From Selaginella moellendorffii (taxonomy: Eukaryota > Streptophyta > Lycopodiopsida > Selaginellales > Selaginellaceae): a stretch of 64,000 bases of DNA. A program made the translations under genes and the position numbers. Location: positions 62,001-126,000 of the forward strand of contig NW_003314297.1 in NCBI RefSeq assembly GCF_000143415.4. The letters run 5' to 3'. The notes beneath the pieces were generated by a model. That model had not been told where the DNA came from, did no database searches, and saw nothing but the letters and a program-made list of their open reading frames with translations. Of this stretch, positions 21,518 through 32,062 are shown one piece after another (the stretch's first letter is position 1; the number at the start of each line of letters is the position of its first letter).

Positions 21518-22190
21518 GCTCTAGCAATGGCGAGGGAGCTCTTCTCCATCGCCAGCAATCGCTGGGTCATCGCAATGTCGGGCTTCTACCTGATAGCATG
21601 CACCGGAGGCACGCTCACCAGCTTCAGCTTGTCAACGCAGGAGCTCAAAATCTCTCTGTGTTACAAGCAGGAGTCCATCAGCTTCTTCAAGGATCTCGGT
21701 ACCAGCATGGCTTTCCTGGCCATTCGCGGTTGTGTTCCAGACTTTCTTCCAGTTCCACGTCAGCTCCTTTCTGCTCCTCCTTGGGCTTCTACCAACGTTC
21801 CTGTATCTACTGCTTAGCCTCTTCCTCGGGCCCGGGCCTGTCGTCCAGAAGTCCAGCGACAAGTACATTCTCAGCTCGTTCCTCTACCCCACCTTTGCCT
21901 TATCTCATCGTTGTCACAGTCATCGAGGGGAGCATACCGAGCAGGCTTCCAGCCTCGGTGCCTTTGGTGTTCTTTGGTTTGATGCTGCTCATCGTACTAC
22001 TTCTGGTTGTTCTGGTTGTCCAAGCTGAGCTTCGATCACATTCGAACGGTGCTGGTGTTGTCGATCAACTCCGAAGCATCCAGACACCACGAGTAATTCC
22101 TACATGCCCTACAACGTCGTCTTGGATGGCCATGTCTTCTCTGATCTCGGTAAAGATCATACGATCAATCCAAGCTATTTTCATGACTAA
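21518..22190 (+). pseudogene. nodulin-like MFS transporter pseudogene, copy A
   Basis: Starts like the plant nodulin-like/NFD4 family: ELFSIASNRWVIAMSGFYLI, then LKISLCYKQESISFFKDLGT, comparable to the family's ...SLGYNQ..INxLGVAKDLGD. It then jumps frame to FQFHVSSFLLLLGLLPTFLY, a later membrane helix. The helices expected between are missing and the rest is out of frame. Copies B and C carry the same join. It is divergent from 2OGD-A, as in the other blocks. Confidence 0.75.
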
Positions 22191-22196
22191 AGCTCT

Positions 22197-22856
22197 GTGT
22201 CAATTGGCTCTGACGATGCTACCGTGGATACATTCGGAGAGATGCTTCGCGAGATGGCGCACGATTTATATCCCGGCTTGGTCAGCTTCTACCGCCTAGA
22301 CGAATTCTTGCTGGACCACCACAGCGACGAGAGCATAGCGGAGCTCGTTTCCGGCATCGAGCTGGAGCATCCCATCGCCACCGACCCCACCTCCAACGCC
22401 GAGACCGCGAGACGAGCTCTCATCCGCTTGTTTGGAAGCGACGAGTAGGCCGTGCACAGGGACATCAAGGAGGACCCGGAGACGCGCAATTTGTACCGCG
22501 GCTTCTCCAGGTTCATGCTTGAGGATCTCTACGAGCACAAGAGTTGCAAGAGTCTCCCATCCAAGTCGGCCAAGAAGAAGCTGTGCAGCCAAGTCGGCTT
22601 CCTCATATCGCGCCTACTCGGCGATGGTGGAGTGGCTCTTTCCACTGCAACTCCGCGTCTCCATAAATCCGCATCCCAACCAAACTACGGCATCAACGTG
22701 ATCCACTCCTCGCTCGTGGCGGTGCAGCGCTCCTCCGAGGAGAGGAACTTCCACATACCGACTCAACAAGAACTTGCCATCGGACAGCATAACGTAATCG
22801 TGGAGCTGTCCGATGGCAAGTTCTTGTTGCTCCACTTCACGATCATCCGGGGATGA
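22197..22856 (+). pseudogene. unknown ORF with one in-frame TAG
   Basis: A 660-bp frame broken only by TAG at 22446-22448 (reading ...LFGSDE-stop-AVHRDIKEDPETRNLY). The first half has SFYRLDEFLLDHHSDESIAE. The second is basic (EHKSCKSLPSKSAKKKL) and ends inside the hairpin at 22764-22829. I do not recognise the family. The codon use and near-continuous frame suggest a recently broken gene or a chance open frame in duplicated DNA. No equivalent copy was seen in blocks B or C. Confidence 0.4.
22764..22829. repeat. perfect 25-bp inverted repeat (hairpin), 16-nt loop
   Basis: The arm at 22764-22788 (CAACAAGAACTTGCCATCGG plus ACAGC) is exactly the reverse complement of 22805-22829. The spacer is ATAACGTAATCGTGGA. 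It lies at the end of the unknown open frame. Confidence 0.95.
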
Positions 22857-24479
22857 GGATCGGGTGTGGGAGATTTGGCTTGCGAGGAGCTCGAGCATGA
22901 GATGCTGCTCAAGCGTGACGGGTTCGAGATGACGTGTGAGGTATCCAGATGGGAGGCCCAGCCACTACAGGCAAGTGAGTGTGTGCTAGATTAGAACAAG
23001 CGAGGCTCTAGAGCTCCAAAACAATTTTCGGCACCACGAGGACTCAGATTCCCTGGTCAATTCGGACGAATTTTGGCTTTGCGTGATTGAAGGAATTCAA
23101 AAATTTTAAGAGAATCTAAACTGGGATTGCTATTGGCGCTTGTCAAGAATGTCGACTCCTGCTTAGCTTAAGAAAGCTGTCCGTTTGATCCAACTCCAGT
23201 CAAAGTTTGCTGAGAAATATTTTCGCTCGGCACTCCTGGTTCCATGCTATCACTTTCTAGGATTTGAAATTCGGCTTCATTGTCTTTCTTGAAGTCCCTG
23301 TTTATAAAAAATCTGGCTGTTTGAAATCGTGTTAGAACATCTAGGTCATATTCTGGCCTTCAGAGCAACCAAGTAAGTTAGCACTCCCTGTAATCTATGT
23401 CGGAGATGGTTGATAGAAAATGTAGCAAATGGAGAAGGAATGAACTCTCATTCGACATTCAGATATATCCCAAAGCGCCATTATACTGCCATCACGAGTG
23501 CATTCTTCTCACGGCATGCTTGAAACACTATAAATCAGGGAAGCATGGGGAAAGCAGTGTTGAGGAAAGTATATAAGGTATGAGCCAGTCATGCATGATA
23601 TTAGACACATCTAAATCAGGTTCATTAGCAAAATCACTGTTTATATTGTATCACTAGAGAAACTGCCGAGAAGGACAGACAACCACACGATAACCTGGGA
23701 CCATTTAAACAGTTAAATGCATTAAATGAAATGTATTATATAGTGATCTTGGTAGTTTTTGCTGTACTAGACTATTTGAATTCAACCACTTAAACCGAGT
23801 ATCTAAGATGCACGCGCAGCTCACTTGCCAGCACTGTCATGGGCTTGCAAGGTCCAACTCATAAGTGCCAGATACATTGTGCTGTTAAGACTGCTGCTTG
23901 TGCACGAGACCTCTGTACGATGGTTGCTCCCATGCTGTACGGCGTCCTGATCTTAGACGGTTTCTGGTACCCTCTGTTTCCCTCGAGTTAAGGTTCCATA
24001 AAACAGAGCCAGATTCTTGTTGGGGTCACCAATGGAGGCCAAGGCCCTGGACAGTGTAGACAGATGATCAGTGTCCTGAAGAACTTGTAGATATCAAGGA
24101 ACGGAGGGAAAGGCTGGTAAGCAGGCTTGTCGATATACGCTACACAAATAGGACAGCACCACAACTGATAAGTCCATACTTCATGACCTCAATGAGAGGA
24201 TGCATGAAATGATAGAAATAGCATAGTTAACTGCAAAATCATATATCTCCCCATTGACCATGAGTTGATCTCCATTTCTCTCCAGGCATTTCCTTCAAAT
24301 CTGCAACAACTTCAATGCAGCATATGGCCATTGCACAACCGTAGCCCTTCCAGATTGTCACGTGAAACATGTTTAAACTATTCTAGTGGAAAACAAGTAT
24401 TTCATGCCTGGGACTGCCTTGATTCCTGCCACTTTGGTTTCCATATAGTTTTTTAGTCACATGTTGATATTTCAAATGC
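22857..24479. other. non-coding region with a duplicated fragment
   Basis: No gene recognised. The stretch at about 24030-24140 (AATGGAGGCCAAGGCCCTGG onward) matches the reverse complement of the last ~110 bp of the window (63890-64000), so the segmental duplication or a shared repeat continues here. The rest has stops in all frames. Confidence 0.55.
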
Positions 24480-27121
24480 CCAGAAGAGTCATGATAGAAA
24501 GTGTGAAATAAATCTTGAAGGTACCATTATCTGTAAGTGATCATCAAGATTAGTCTCAACAAAATAAAGAAGGTTGTCCTTAAGGCAATATTGAAAATAT
24601 AAACTACCGAAATGGTAATTCAATAGCAAATGATGTAAGATTTTCAAAGTTCTCATAAAGCCTTTAAATTCACAACCCAACCTTTTGAGCCCTATGAATT
24701 TATATTTTGCATTAAGATATTCTAAGATTGATATTTAAAACATTTATATGCAAAATTTCAACCACTATCCCCATTATATATTTGAAACAGGAACAATTAT
24801 GAAAACTTACTAAATATGGAATAGTGCTAGATTACAAATCTAGAAGCAAAAATAACACCATTGTATTCAGGACAATCTTTATATGCTATAAATATGCTTA
24901 ACTAGTAGATCTAAATACATTTTTAAAATAACAAATGGGACTAGAATGGGACTAACACAAGGGGGATGATAGTGAGAGTGTTTGGTAGATGCGATAACTT
25001 ATTATCTAACAATATTGAGGGACCAAGTTTAATATTACGGGGATTCCTAACACTAGTAAGTGCAAGTTAGCAAATAAGTTTCTCTAACCTGGTCAAGTAT
25101 GACTAATAACATTTAGGAATTCTATCTTTATACTCATTTAGTCAAGTGCACATATGATGATTAGTTTCTTAATTAGCTTGAGTGGAGACTATAAAAGGAA
25201 CTAATAGTATTGACCTCCTGCTATAATGGTACGAAGGAGCAAGTGTCTGTAAAAATTGGCAAATAAGTATCCTTTGATATCCGAAGTCACATTTGTAACA
25301 ATGAGTTAGTCAACTACTATAACACAAAGATCATTTAATGGACATGAAAGTGAATAAAAGAGCAAAATGGAAATATAGGAAAAATTAATGGGAAATCAAA
25401 AGTAATAGAAGCAAAAGTAAAAGCACAAAAAAGAAGAACAAAAGTGAAAGGAATGGAATAAATATGAGTAAATATAAAACAAAAGGAAGAATATCACAGT
25501 CATACTTGATATAATTGTGCCACAACTAATCTATACCAAGCATGAAGTCAAAAGTTTAACTCAACACCACTTGTAATGATTAAAACATAAATTCAAGGTT
25601 GTCTAAATGCACAATTAAGTTTGCCTCATTGTGTGCACATACATATGCATGGCCGTTGCTATAAAGAATGAAAACTAATTTTGATGCACGACGGCAAATA
25701 TAGACTATAACATATAGCCGAGAAATAGAAGATAAACCCAAAATTGTATCAACTAACATAGAGAGAATAATAAAATATTTCTTATTATAAAAATGAATTT
25801 AGAAAGTAAATATTGAACTAACTAGTGTTGAATGAACCTTTTAGTGATACTTTTGAAAACAGGATGAAGGGGTCACTAATTTATTTTCACAAATACCCTT
25901 TATTGCTTACATAACTCTTTATTTCCCAAAACAATCTCGATATCCACACTTTTTATTGCAACAACACCACTAGGACATTGTTAATGCTAAATCCTCCATC
26001 TAGGAAATAAAGGACACTAATTTAGAAAATGCCAAAACCATTAATATGTGTGGTTAACCTCATCATATGCCTAATAATGGATATCATGGCCATGATCACG
26101 TCTTTGCCTTTATCTTTGCAACAGCAGCATCAACCTTCATCAGAACCATCTCCCATAGGAATTGGAGTTAAATAACATCTAGCAAAAAGTGGAAGATGTG
26201 ATGTTTCATAATATTGCACGAATCAAAGAGTATTGTTAAGGGCGGTTGGAGCAAGTGCATATACAAATTCTACAATATCTTGACAAAGTGTTAACCACAA
26301 CATTCCAACTTGATATACTCTTATATATTTAACTCTATATAAAGTAAAAGTCTCCAAAAGTGAATGCCAAATTGCATTATTGATTTAAATGGTCTTTGAT
26401 AAAGAAGATGTAATTATTAAAAAGCATCCTTTTAATTGTTAGCATGTCCAAATGCAAGGTTGAAGACGTCCAGGAAAATGTTATAATCCATATGAATAGT
26501 TGCACTTAAACCATTATACCACTATAACACCATCCTTTATAGGTACGGAAACTTATGAAAACATCAAATATCATCCCAAGTATGATAAGTACTAGTCACT
26601 GTAAAGTGATTAAATCAATGGTACATATCATCCCTAAAATTCCCATAAAATAACTTTGGGCAGACATGAAGATTGACAGTAATAAGAGGAGGAATTGTAC
26701 CACTGTGCTATGAATATCATTATCAAGTCTGATTGTTCAATAGCAACCACATAATATCAAGCACCAAGTGCTACTTCAGAGTTAGGAGGAAAAGGCTATT
26801 ATTTTGCCATGAAGATGAATGAAAAGGAGAAAAAACAAAAGAGAAAAAATTGAAAAAGCTAAAAAGAAAGTGAAATCTAGATAATATAAAAATTAAATCT
26901 AAACCAAAATCCCAAATTGAAGCACTCCTTAAAAATAATTAAAGTTGGCCCTCACTTCCACTAATGTGAGTGCATACAATATAGAAAGGGAATAGGAATA
27001 TATACATCCATTAGCCTAAAAACCCTAGTTTATATATATGATTGAAATCAATCTAATAATTATCAAAACCCTATTATATTAATCTTAGTATATAACATTA
27101 TAGTTGTACACTTGGACCTCA
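24480..27121 (-). mobile_element. decayed, internally deleted gypsy copy
   Basis: A relative of the element at 14680-19666. The stretch at 24480-24690 aligns with pol at about 16010-16225. The stretch at 25290-26960 aligns with protease and gag at about 17725-19490. The RT region between is missing or replaced. It ends with a recognisable 5' LTR at 26965-27121; no 3' LTR is found on the left. Most differences from the better copy are C-to-T and G-to-A on the plus strand, giving a strongly AT-rich relic with no usable frame. Confidence 0.85.
26965..27121 (-). repeat. LTR of the decayed gypsy copy
   Basis: TGTGAGTGCATACAATATAG... to CACTTGGACCTCA. It is clearly homologous to the 172-bp LTRs at 14680 and 19495 but about 157 bp long and rich in transitions. 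Confidence 0.85.
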
Positions 27122-28182
27122 TAAAAATATTCATCTATTTAAATTAATTTGTTTTCTATTTTAAAAGATTTAGACTAAGGTATAACAATTATAATATATT
27201 TTTCTTTCTTTTGTCTTATACAAATGTTTAAAGTTTTTAAATCTATTTTTTAATAAACTATATTTTCAATATATATTAATTTAATATAATAATAAAAAAT
27301 ATAAAATAAAATAGAATGAAAATACTTAATAAATTAGGGCATAGCTATATAGTGAGAAAATCACAAAAGTTAGTAAAACTTAATGTATAAATTTTTAAAA
27401 CTAAAGGTAGTTAAACTTTTTTTTATAAAGGTAGAGTGGAAGATAAGTTATTTCCTAGTTTTTTAATTGAATCAATTGAGATTGTATTAATTAGTTTTTT
27501 AATTCAAAGTAGTTATTATAACCATAATATCATCCTCGTCACTAGGTAATCAAGCTGAGTGAAAGTTTATTTTAGTTTTTATTTTTTTGGTTGTAAGTTA
27601 TATTGTGATGTTATATAAATTAATTATGATCAAAGCACCATAACCATATAAAATTTTAGCCATTAATTATTTTATGAATAATTTGAAAATTAAAAAAATA
27701 GAAATTATTTTTGAAATAGAAGTTCATTGTAATTTAAAACATTGAATACTGTAATTAATTATACACTAATGAAAACTTACATTGATTTGATATGAAAAAT
27801 ATTTTGAAACTTGTTAAAATTTGATAATTAATCTATAGAAAAATGCAAAGAAGGTAGAACTAGAAAAATTACTTTTCCTCTTTAGGCTTCACAATAAAAT
27901 TTTAGCAGTTATGTTAGACACGGATGTTGTTCTTGGCAATAAAAGCAAATGCTTTGAAAATGTCATCAGTTTAGTGCGAACAACATTTTAAAATATTTAG
28001 TAACAATTTTGATAGTAAATATGTTTTAGTTTTAAAAATTTGATAGAATAAATTATTTATACTATACAAATTAAAAAATTGTTTTAGCACAACATCTAAA
28101 TCAAAATGAAAAAGGAACTAAAAATGCAATTTACTTTTAAAATCTCATAAGCTATAAAAGTAAAACTGAAAAACAACCATCT
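27122..28182. other. AT-rich stretch without genes
   Basis: Very AT-rich, with stops in all frames and no identifiable element. It separates the decayed gypsy copy from PPR-c. Confidence 0.5.
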
Positions 28183-30249
28183 TTACATTCTGAAACCAAC
28201 CTTTTGCTCGGAAGTTGGAGTGCAAAGGTTTGTTAGCAACACATAAGGCACAGAGCTGCGTGAGTCCAGCTCCAGTGATGATTTGGATGCAGTGGACGCT
28301 GTTTTGAGATCGTCGAGACTCTTGCAAGATGCAAGGAAACTCTTCCAATCGTCCACATCCGGCTCGAACGGCATGTTGGCAACGAGATCGAAAGCATCCC
28401 GCAAATGCCCAGCTCGGGCAAGAAGATCAAGCAAGCAGCCATACTCGCGCTTGCTCGGCTCCACGCCATGATCCAAGGCAATCGACTTAAAGTGGTGCAC
28501 ACCTCTGTCCAAATCTCCAGCGTGGCTGCAACTAAAGATGAGACACACAAAAGCAATCTCGTCCGGAGTGATTCCTTCGATCTTCAGGGAAGTGTAGAGC
28601 TCTGCCACGAGATGAAGTTCCAAGCTCCGGACATGCATTGCTAGAATGGTGCTCCAAGAAAAAAGATCTTTCCCCGGCATCGTCTCAAACGTTTTCATTG
28701 CAAGACGGTCGTGACCAGCCACGGCGTAAGCCTCCAAGATAGAGTTCCAAGAGACAAGATCGCGTTCGGGCATTTCATGGAAGAAGTTGGCCGCTTTGTC
28801 AAGGCAATCGTTTCGGGAGTAAGCCGCGAGCATGGCGTTCCATGCGACGACATCATGCTTTGGCAAAGCATCAAAGATGGATTTGGCTTCTTCAAGGTGG
28901 CTGCGAGATGCGTAAGCCGCGAGCATGGTAGTCAACGCGACTAAGTCCCGGTCGGGCATCTCATCAAACAAAACCTTCGCTCGATCAAGACTTCCATTCG
29001 CTTTGTCTGCAAAGCCGGAGAGAAGTGTCGTCCAGGAAACCAAGCTCCTCTCGAGCATTCCACGGAAGAAGAGCTCCTTCGCTTCTTCCAGATGACCGCT
29101 TTGGATATATGCAGCAAGCATGGAGTTGCACACGACGATTCCTCTTGCTGGCAGCGTTTTGAAGAATGTTTTTGCTTGATCCAGGTTTCCAGCCTGAATC
29201 AGAGCAGCCAGCATCGCGGAGAGGGAGACGAGGTCGTGCTCTGGCATGGAATCGAACACCATCTTCGCTTGGACGACATCCGCCCTCTCGGCATAGGCAG
29301 TGAGCATCAGGTTCCACGAGACTCTGTTCTTCACCGGCATCGTCTCAAAGAAGAACTTCCTCGCTCGATCGAGATTCTCCGAGTGGATGTAAGCCTGGCA
29401 CATCGACGTCCACGACACCACATTCCACTCGGGCATTGCAAAGAACACTCGTTTGGAGCTCTCAACATCTCCGACTTGCGAGAAAGCCGAGAGAAAGGCG
29501 TTCCAGGACACGAGATTCCTCATTGGCATCGCGTGGAAAATCTCCATTGACGCTTTAAGATGCCCGTTCTGGGAATATGCTGCTAGCAGCGCCGTCCACG
29601 CAATGAGATCCCTTTGTGGGATCTCGTCAAACAAATGCCGGGCCTCAAGCATATGCCCTGCCTGGGCATATGCTGCAATGAGAATATTCCAGGATTGAGC
29701 TGACCTATGGGGCATCTTTTGGAATAACTCACTGGCCTCTTCAAGACGATGTGTTCGTGCCAAAAGGGCTATCAAACAGTTCCAAGCAATCACATCTTTC
29801 TCTGGCATTGAAAGAAAAAGATGCTTTGCAAGATCAAGATGCCCTAACCGGGCATATGCATTTAAGAGGACATTCCAGGTGAATACGTCTCGGCAGGGCA
29901 TGCGATCGAATAGCTCTTCGCCGTCGGTGATCCGGCCATGGTCGAGGAAGCCACTGAGCATTGCGGTCCAGGAAACTAGGCCTCGATCGGGCATTTCGTC
30001 GAATAATCTCTTCGCGGTGCCAATATCGTTGTTCTGGGAATAGGCCGTGATCATGGAGTTCCAGGAGAGGACGGTCTTGGACGGCATGGAATCGAAGATC
30101 TGTGCCGCCATGGCGACATTGCCAAGCCTGCCATACATTTGGATCAGGAGCTCGGCGATCGGGATGGAAGGCGGGCATGGGATGGAATCGTGAATCTCTT
30201 TGGCTTGGGAGAGGTTGGGGCAAGATTTGATTAGCTCGGCCACATTCAT
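28183..30249 (-). CDS. PLS-type PPR protein (PPR-c)
   Basis: Intronless, 688 aa, ATG at 30249. It has about 18 PPR units with the PLS hallmark (LFDEMPDRGLVSWTAMLSGF, LFLSMPEKDVIAWNCLIALL). The C-terminus has an E1-like segment (LKIEGITPDEIAFVCLIFSC, LLDLLARAGHLRDAFDLVA, then PYVLLTNL) and no DYW domain. It is expected to bind plastid or mitochondrial RNA; the target is unknown. It is head-to-head with THA8-like copy 3, with 82 bp between ATGs. A fragment of a close paralogue survives at 12970-13105 beside PPR-b. Confidence 0.88.
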   Translation of the reverse strand: MNVAELIKSCPNLSQAKEIHDSIPCPPSIPIAELLIQMYGRLGNVAMAAQIFDSMPSKTVLSWNSMITAYSQNNDIGTAKRLFDEMPDRGLVSWTAMLSGFLDHGRITDGEELFDRMPCRDVFTWNVLLNAYARLGHLDLAKHLFLSMPEKDVIAWNCLIALLARTHRLEEASELFQKMPHRSAQSWNILIAAYAQAGHMLEARHLFDEIPQRDLIAWTALLAAYSQNGHLKASMEIFHAMPMRNLVSWNAFLSAFSQVGDVESSKRVFFAMPEWNVVSWTSMCQAYIHSENLDRARKFFFETMPVKNRVSWNLMLTAYAERADVVQAKMVFDSMPEHDLVSLSAMLAALIQAGNLDQAKTFFKTLPARGIVVCNSMLAAYIQSGHLEEAKELFFRGMLERSLVSWTTLLSGFADKANGSLDRAKVLFDEMPDRDLVALTTMLAAYASRSHLEEAKSIFDALPKHDVVAWNAMLAAYSRNDCLDKAANFFHEMPERDLVSWNSILEAYAVAGHDRLAMKTFETMPGKDLFSWSTILAMHVRSLELHLVAELYTSLKIEGITPDEIAFVCLIFSCSHAGDLDRGVHHFKSIALDHGVEPSKREYGCLLDLLARAGHLRDAFDLVANMPFEPDVDDWKSFLASCKSLDDLKTASTASKSSLELDSRSSVPYVLLTNLCTPTSEQKVGFRM

Positions 30250-30331
30250 CCTTCTTGTTCTAGGGTACCGCCATTCTGTCTTCGATCGGCCGCAGCGATG
30301 GCGCGCAGGGACTGAGATCGAGCTGGAGGCG
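30250..30331. promoter_or_regulatory. 82-bp bidirectional promoter, PPR-c / THA8-like 3
   Basis: Short divergent intergenic region, comparable to the 63-bp one between THA8-like 2 and PPR-b. No clear TATA motif. Confidence 0.45.
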
Positions 30332-31123
30332 ATGGCGCAAGCGCGCGTTGCGAAGCGTAAGATTTCCTGCTAGAACATATATCATGTCATTGGATCTGGA
30401 TGTTGTGGCACAGGCACGCTGGGATTTTCGAGGATTGCGGCCCAGACGAGGAGCTTCGTCAAGAGTCGCCATGCCGTGTCGTCGGAGCTTCTGAGCGCTA
30501 GAGAGATCGACTGGAGGCCGGAGGGGAAGAGAATGTTTCCCAGCAAGGAAGCTCTGGCGCTGGTGACCGAGATCAAGCGAGCTGCCAGGGGCAAGAAGGA
30601 CGTGGAGCGGCTGCTCAAGGATCGCTCTGCCAGAATGATGCGCTACGATTACTTGATCGTTCTTCTCACACTCAAAGACCAGGACCAAGTCGATAGAGTT
30701 CTCGAGGTGAGCTCCATCTTTTCTTTCTTCTCTATTTCTTCTGGACGCTCTCTTTCTTCCTAGATATTCGATGTCATACGAGAAGAGATGTGGTACAAAC
30801 CAAGCGCGCAGCTCTTTCAATCGATCATGGAGTTCGTGATCAAACACGACAGGATCGAAGACTGGAAGAGGCTGCTCAAGAACTTACACGACGAGAAGCT
30901 CGAGCCTTCGGAGGAGATGCTCGTTTTTCCAGTGAGGAAGTTTGCAAGCCTGGCGAACTTTGCCAAGTGCATGGAGATCTACGAGGCGATCAAGGCAATC
31001 GGGTGTAAGGTTTGCCCGAATTTCTACGCGTTTCTCATCGCCAAGCTCACCAGCGCCGGGGAGCTCGAGCGAGCCGAGATTCTTTTCAAGGACCTCGACA
31101 AAGGTTTAGGGTTCTTAAGATGA
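30332..31123 (+). CDS. THA8-like short PPR protein (copy 3)
   Basis: Three exons: 30332-30356, 30414-30706 and 30764-31123, 225 aa. The 25-nt first exon was placed because joining it across a 57-bp intron gives MAQARVAKR-TLGFSRIAAQ, an organelle-targeting-like N-terminus. Without it the frame has no ATG. The last intron lies at the family position before IFDVIREEMWYKP. Downstream are PPR-like helix pairs (MEFVIKHDRIEDWKRLLKNL). The TGA at 31121-31123 overlaps the ATG of copy 4 as ATGA. A GT at 31104 could alternatively splice in frame into copy 4. Confidence 0.72.
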
Positions 31124-32012
31124 TTTCTCGGAGAGGTGCGTTCTCATCTCTTTTTGTTGGAGTGAAAGCTGATATTCAAATGCAGGATGTGGGTCGCTCG
31201 CCCGGAGAGCTCTCGAAGCACAGCTCCAAAAGATACGTCTTTTCCACCGAGCAGCTCCTCTTCTAGGATCGAGGGAGAAGAACGTTGGATTCTTTTGGGC
31301 CGACACTCCAGATCCAAGGCCTTCCAAGTCGAAGGTGTTTCGACCCGAGAAGATCCCCAAGGAGTTCCTGCGTCTCCGGGAGTTCACCCAAGAAGCAATG
31401 CAGACCGTGACGGCTCTCAGGCATCGCAAGAACGATCCAGACAAGGTGGACTCGTATCTAGAAACAAACGCGCCGAGGATGCTCAAGAAAGACATGCTGT
31501 GCGTCCTCACCATCCTTCGCAAGCACCGAGAAGAAGAAATAGCTTTGAAGGTAAAACTTCGTCCTCCAGGAGCTCTTCCTCACGGTTTGCGTCTCCAGGT
31601 CTTCCGGATCATCGAGAAGGAGTCGTGGTACGAGCCAAACAGCTACCTCTACCGCGAACTCATCCTCATCCTCACCAATCTACGAAGATTTGACGAGCTG
31701 TGGACGACCATGGACGAAATGGACGCCAACGAGATGCATCCCAACCGGCATATGTTCGTCCCGGTGATGAGCGCGTGCTTCGATCTCTTCGACTTCCAAA
31801 ACCTGGAGAGGTTCTACAGCCGGATGCTCAAAACTCCAGGCTTGCACCTCCATCACCTCGTCTACCGGGGCCTCATCAAGAAGCTCCAGGCCGCCGAGCA
31901 GGAGGAGTTCGCGCAGCGCGTGTCAAACGATCTCGCGGACTACATCAAGCTCCAGAAGAAAAGAGGCGTGCCACTGATCGAGCACTACGATGATTTCTGG
32001 CGAGACAACTAG
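31120..32012 (+). CDS. THA8-like short PPR protein (copy 4)
   Basis: Three exons: 31120-31135, 31186-31550 and 31599-32012, 264 aa. Exon 1 is 16 nt; its join gives MISRRGCGSLARRALEAQLQ, an Arg-rich, acid-poor presequence. Intron 2 (48 bp) is at the family position before VFRIIEKESWYEP. The C-terminal helices include LYRELILILTNLRRFDELW and end in an acidic WRDN. Its ATG overlaps the stop of copy 3 by four bases. PPR-d starts 50 bp after its stop on the same strand. Role as for THA8 proteins; target unknown. Confidence 0.75.
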
Positions 32013-32062
32013 TTTCTACAAAGAAGTTCTACGAGGAAGAACTTAGAAGGAAGATATGTCTC

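Noticed and set aside
22764-22829. CRISPR or rho-independent terminator for the hairpin
   Set aside because: Eukaryotic context, a single inverted repeat, no repeat array and no T-run.
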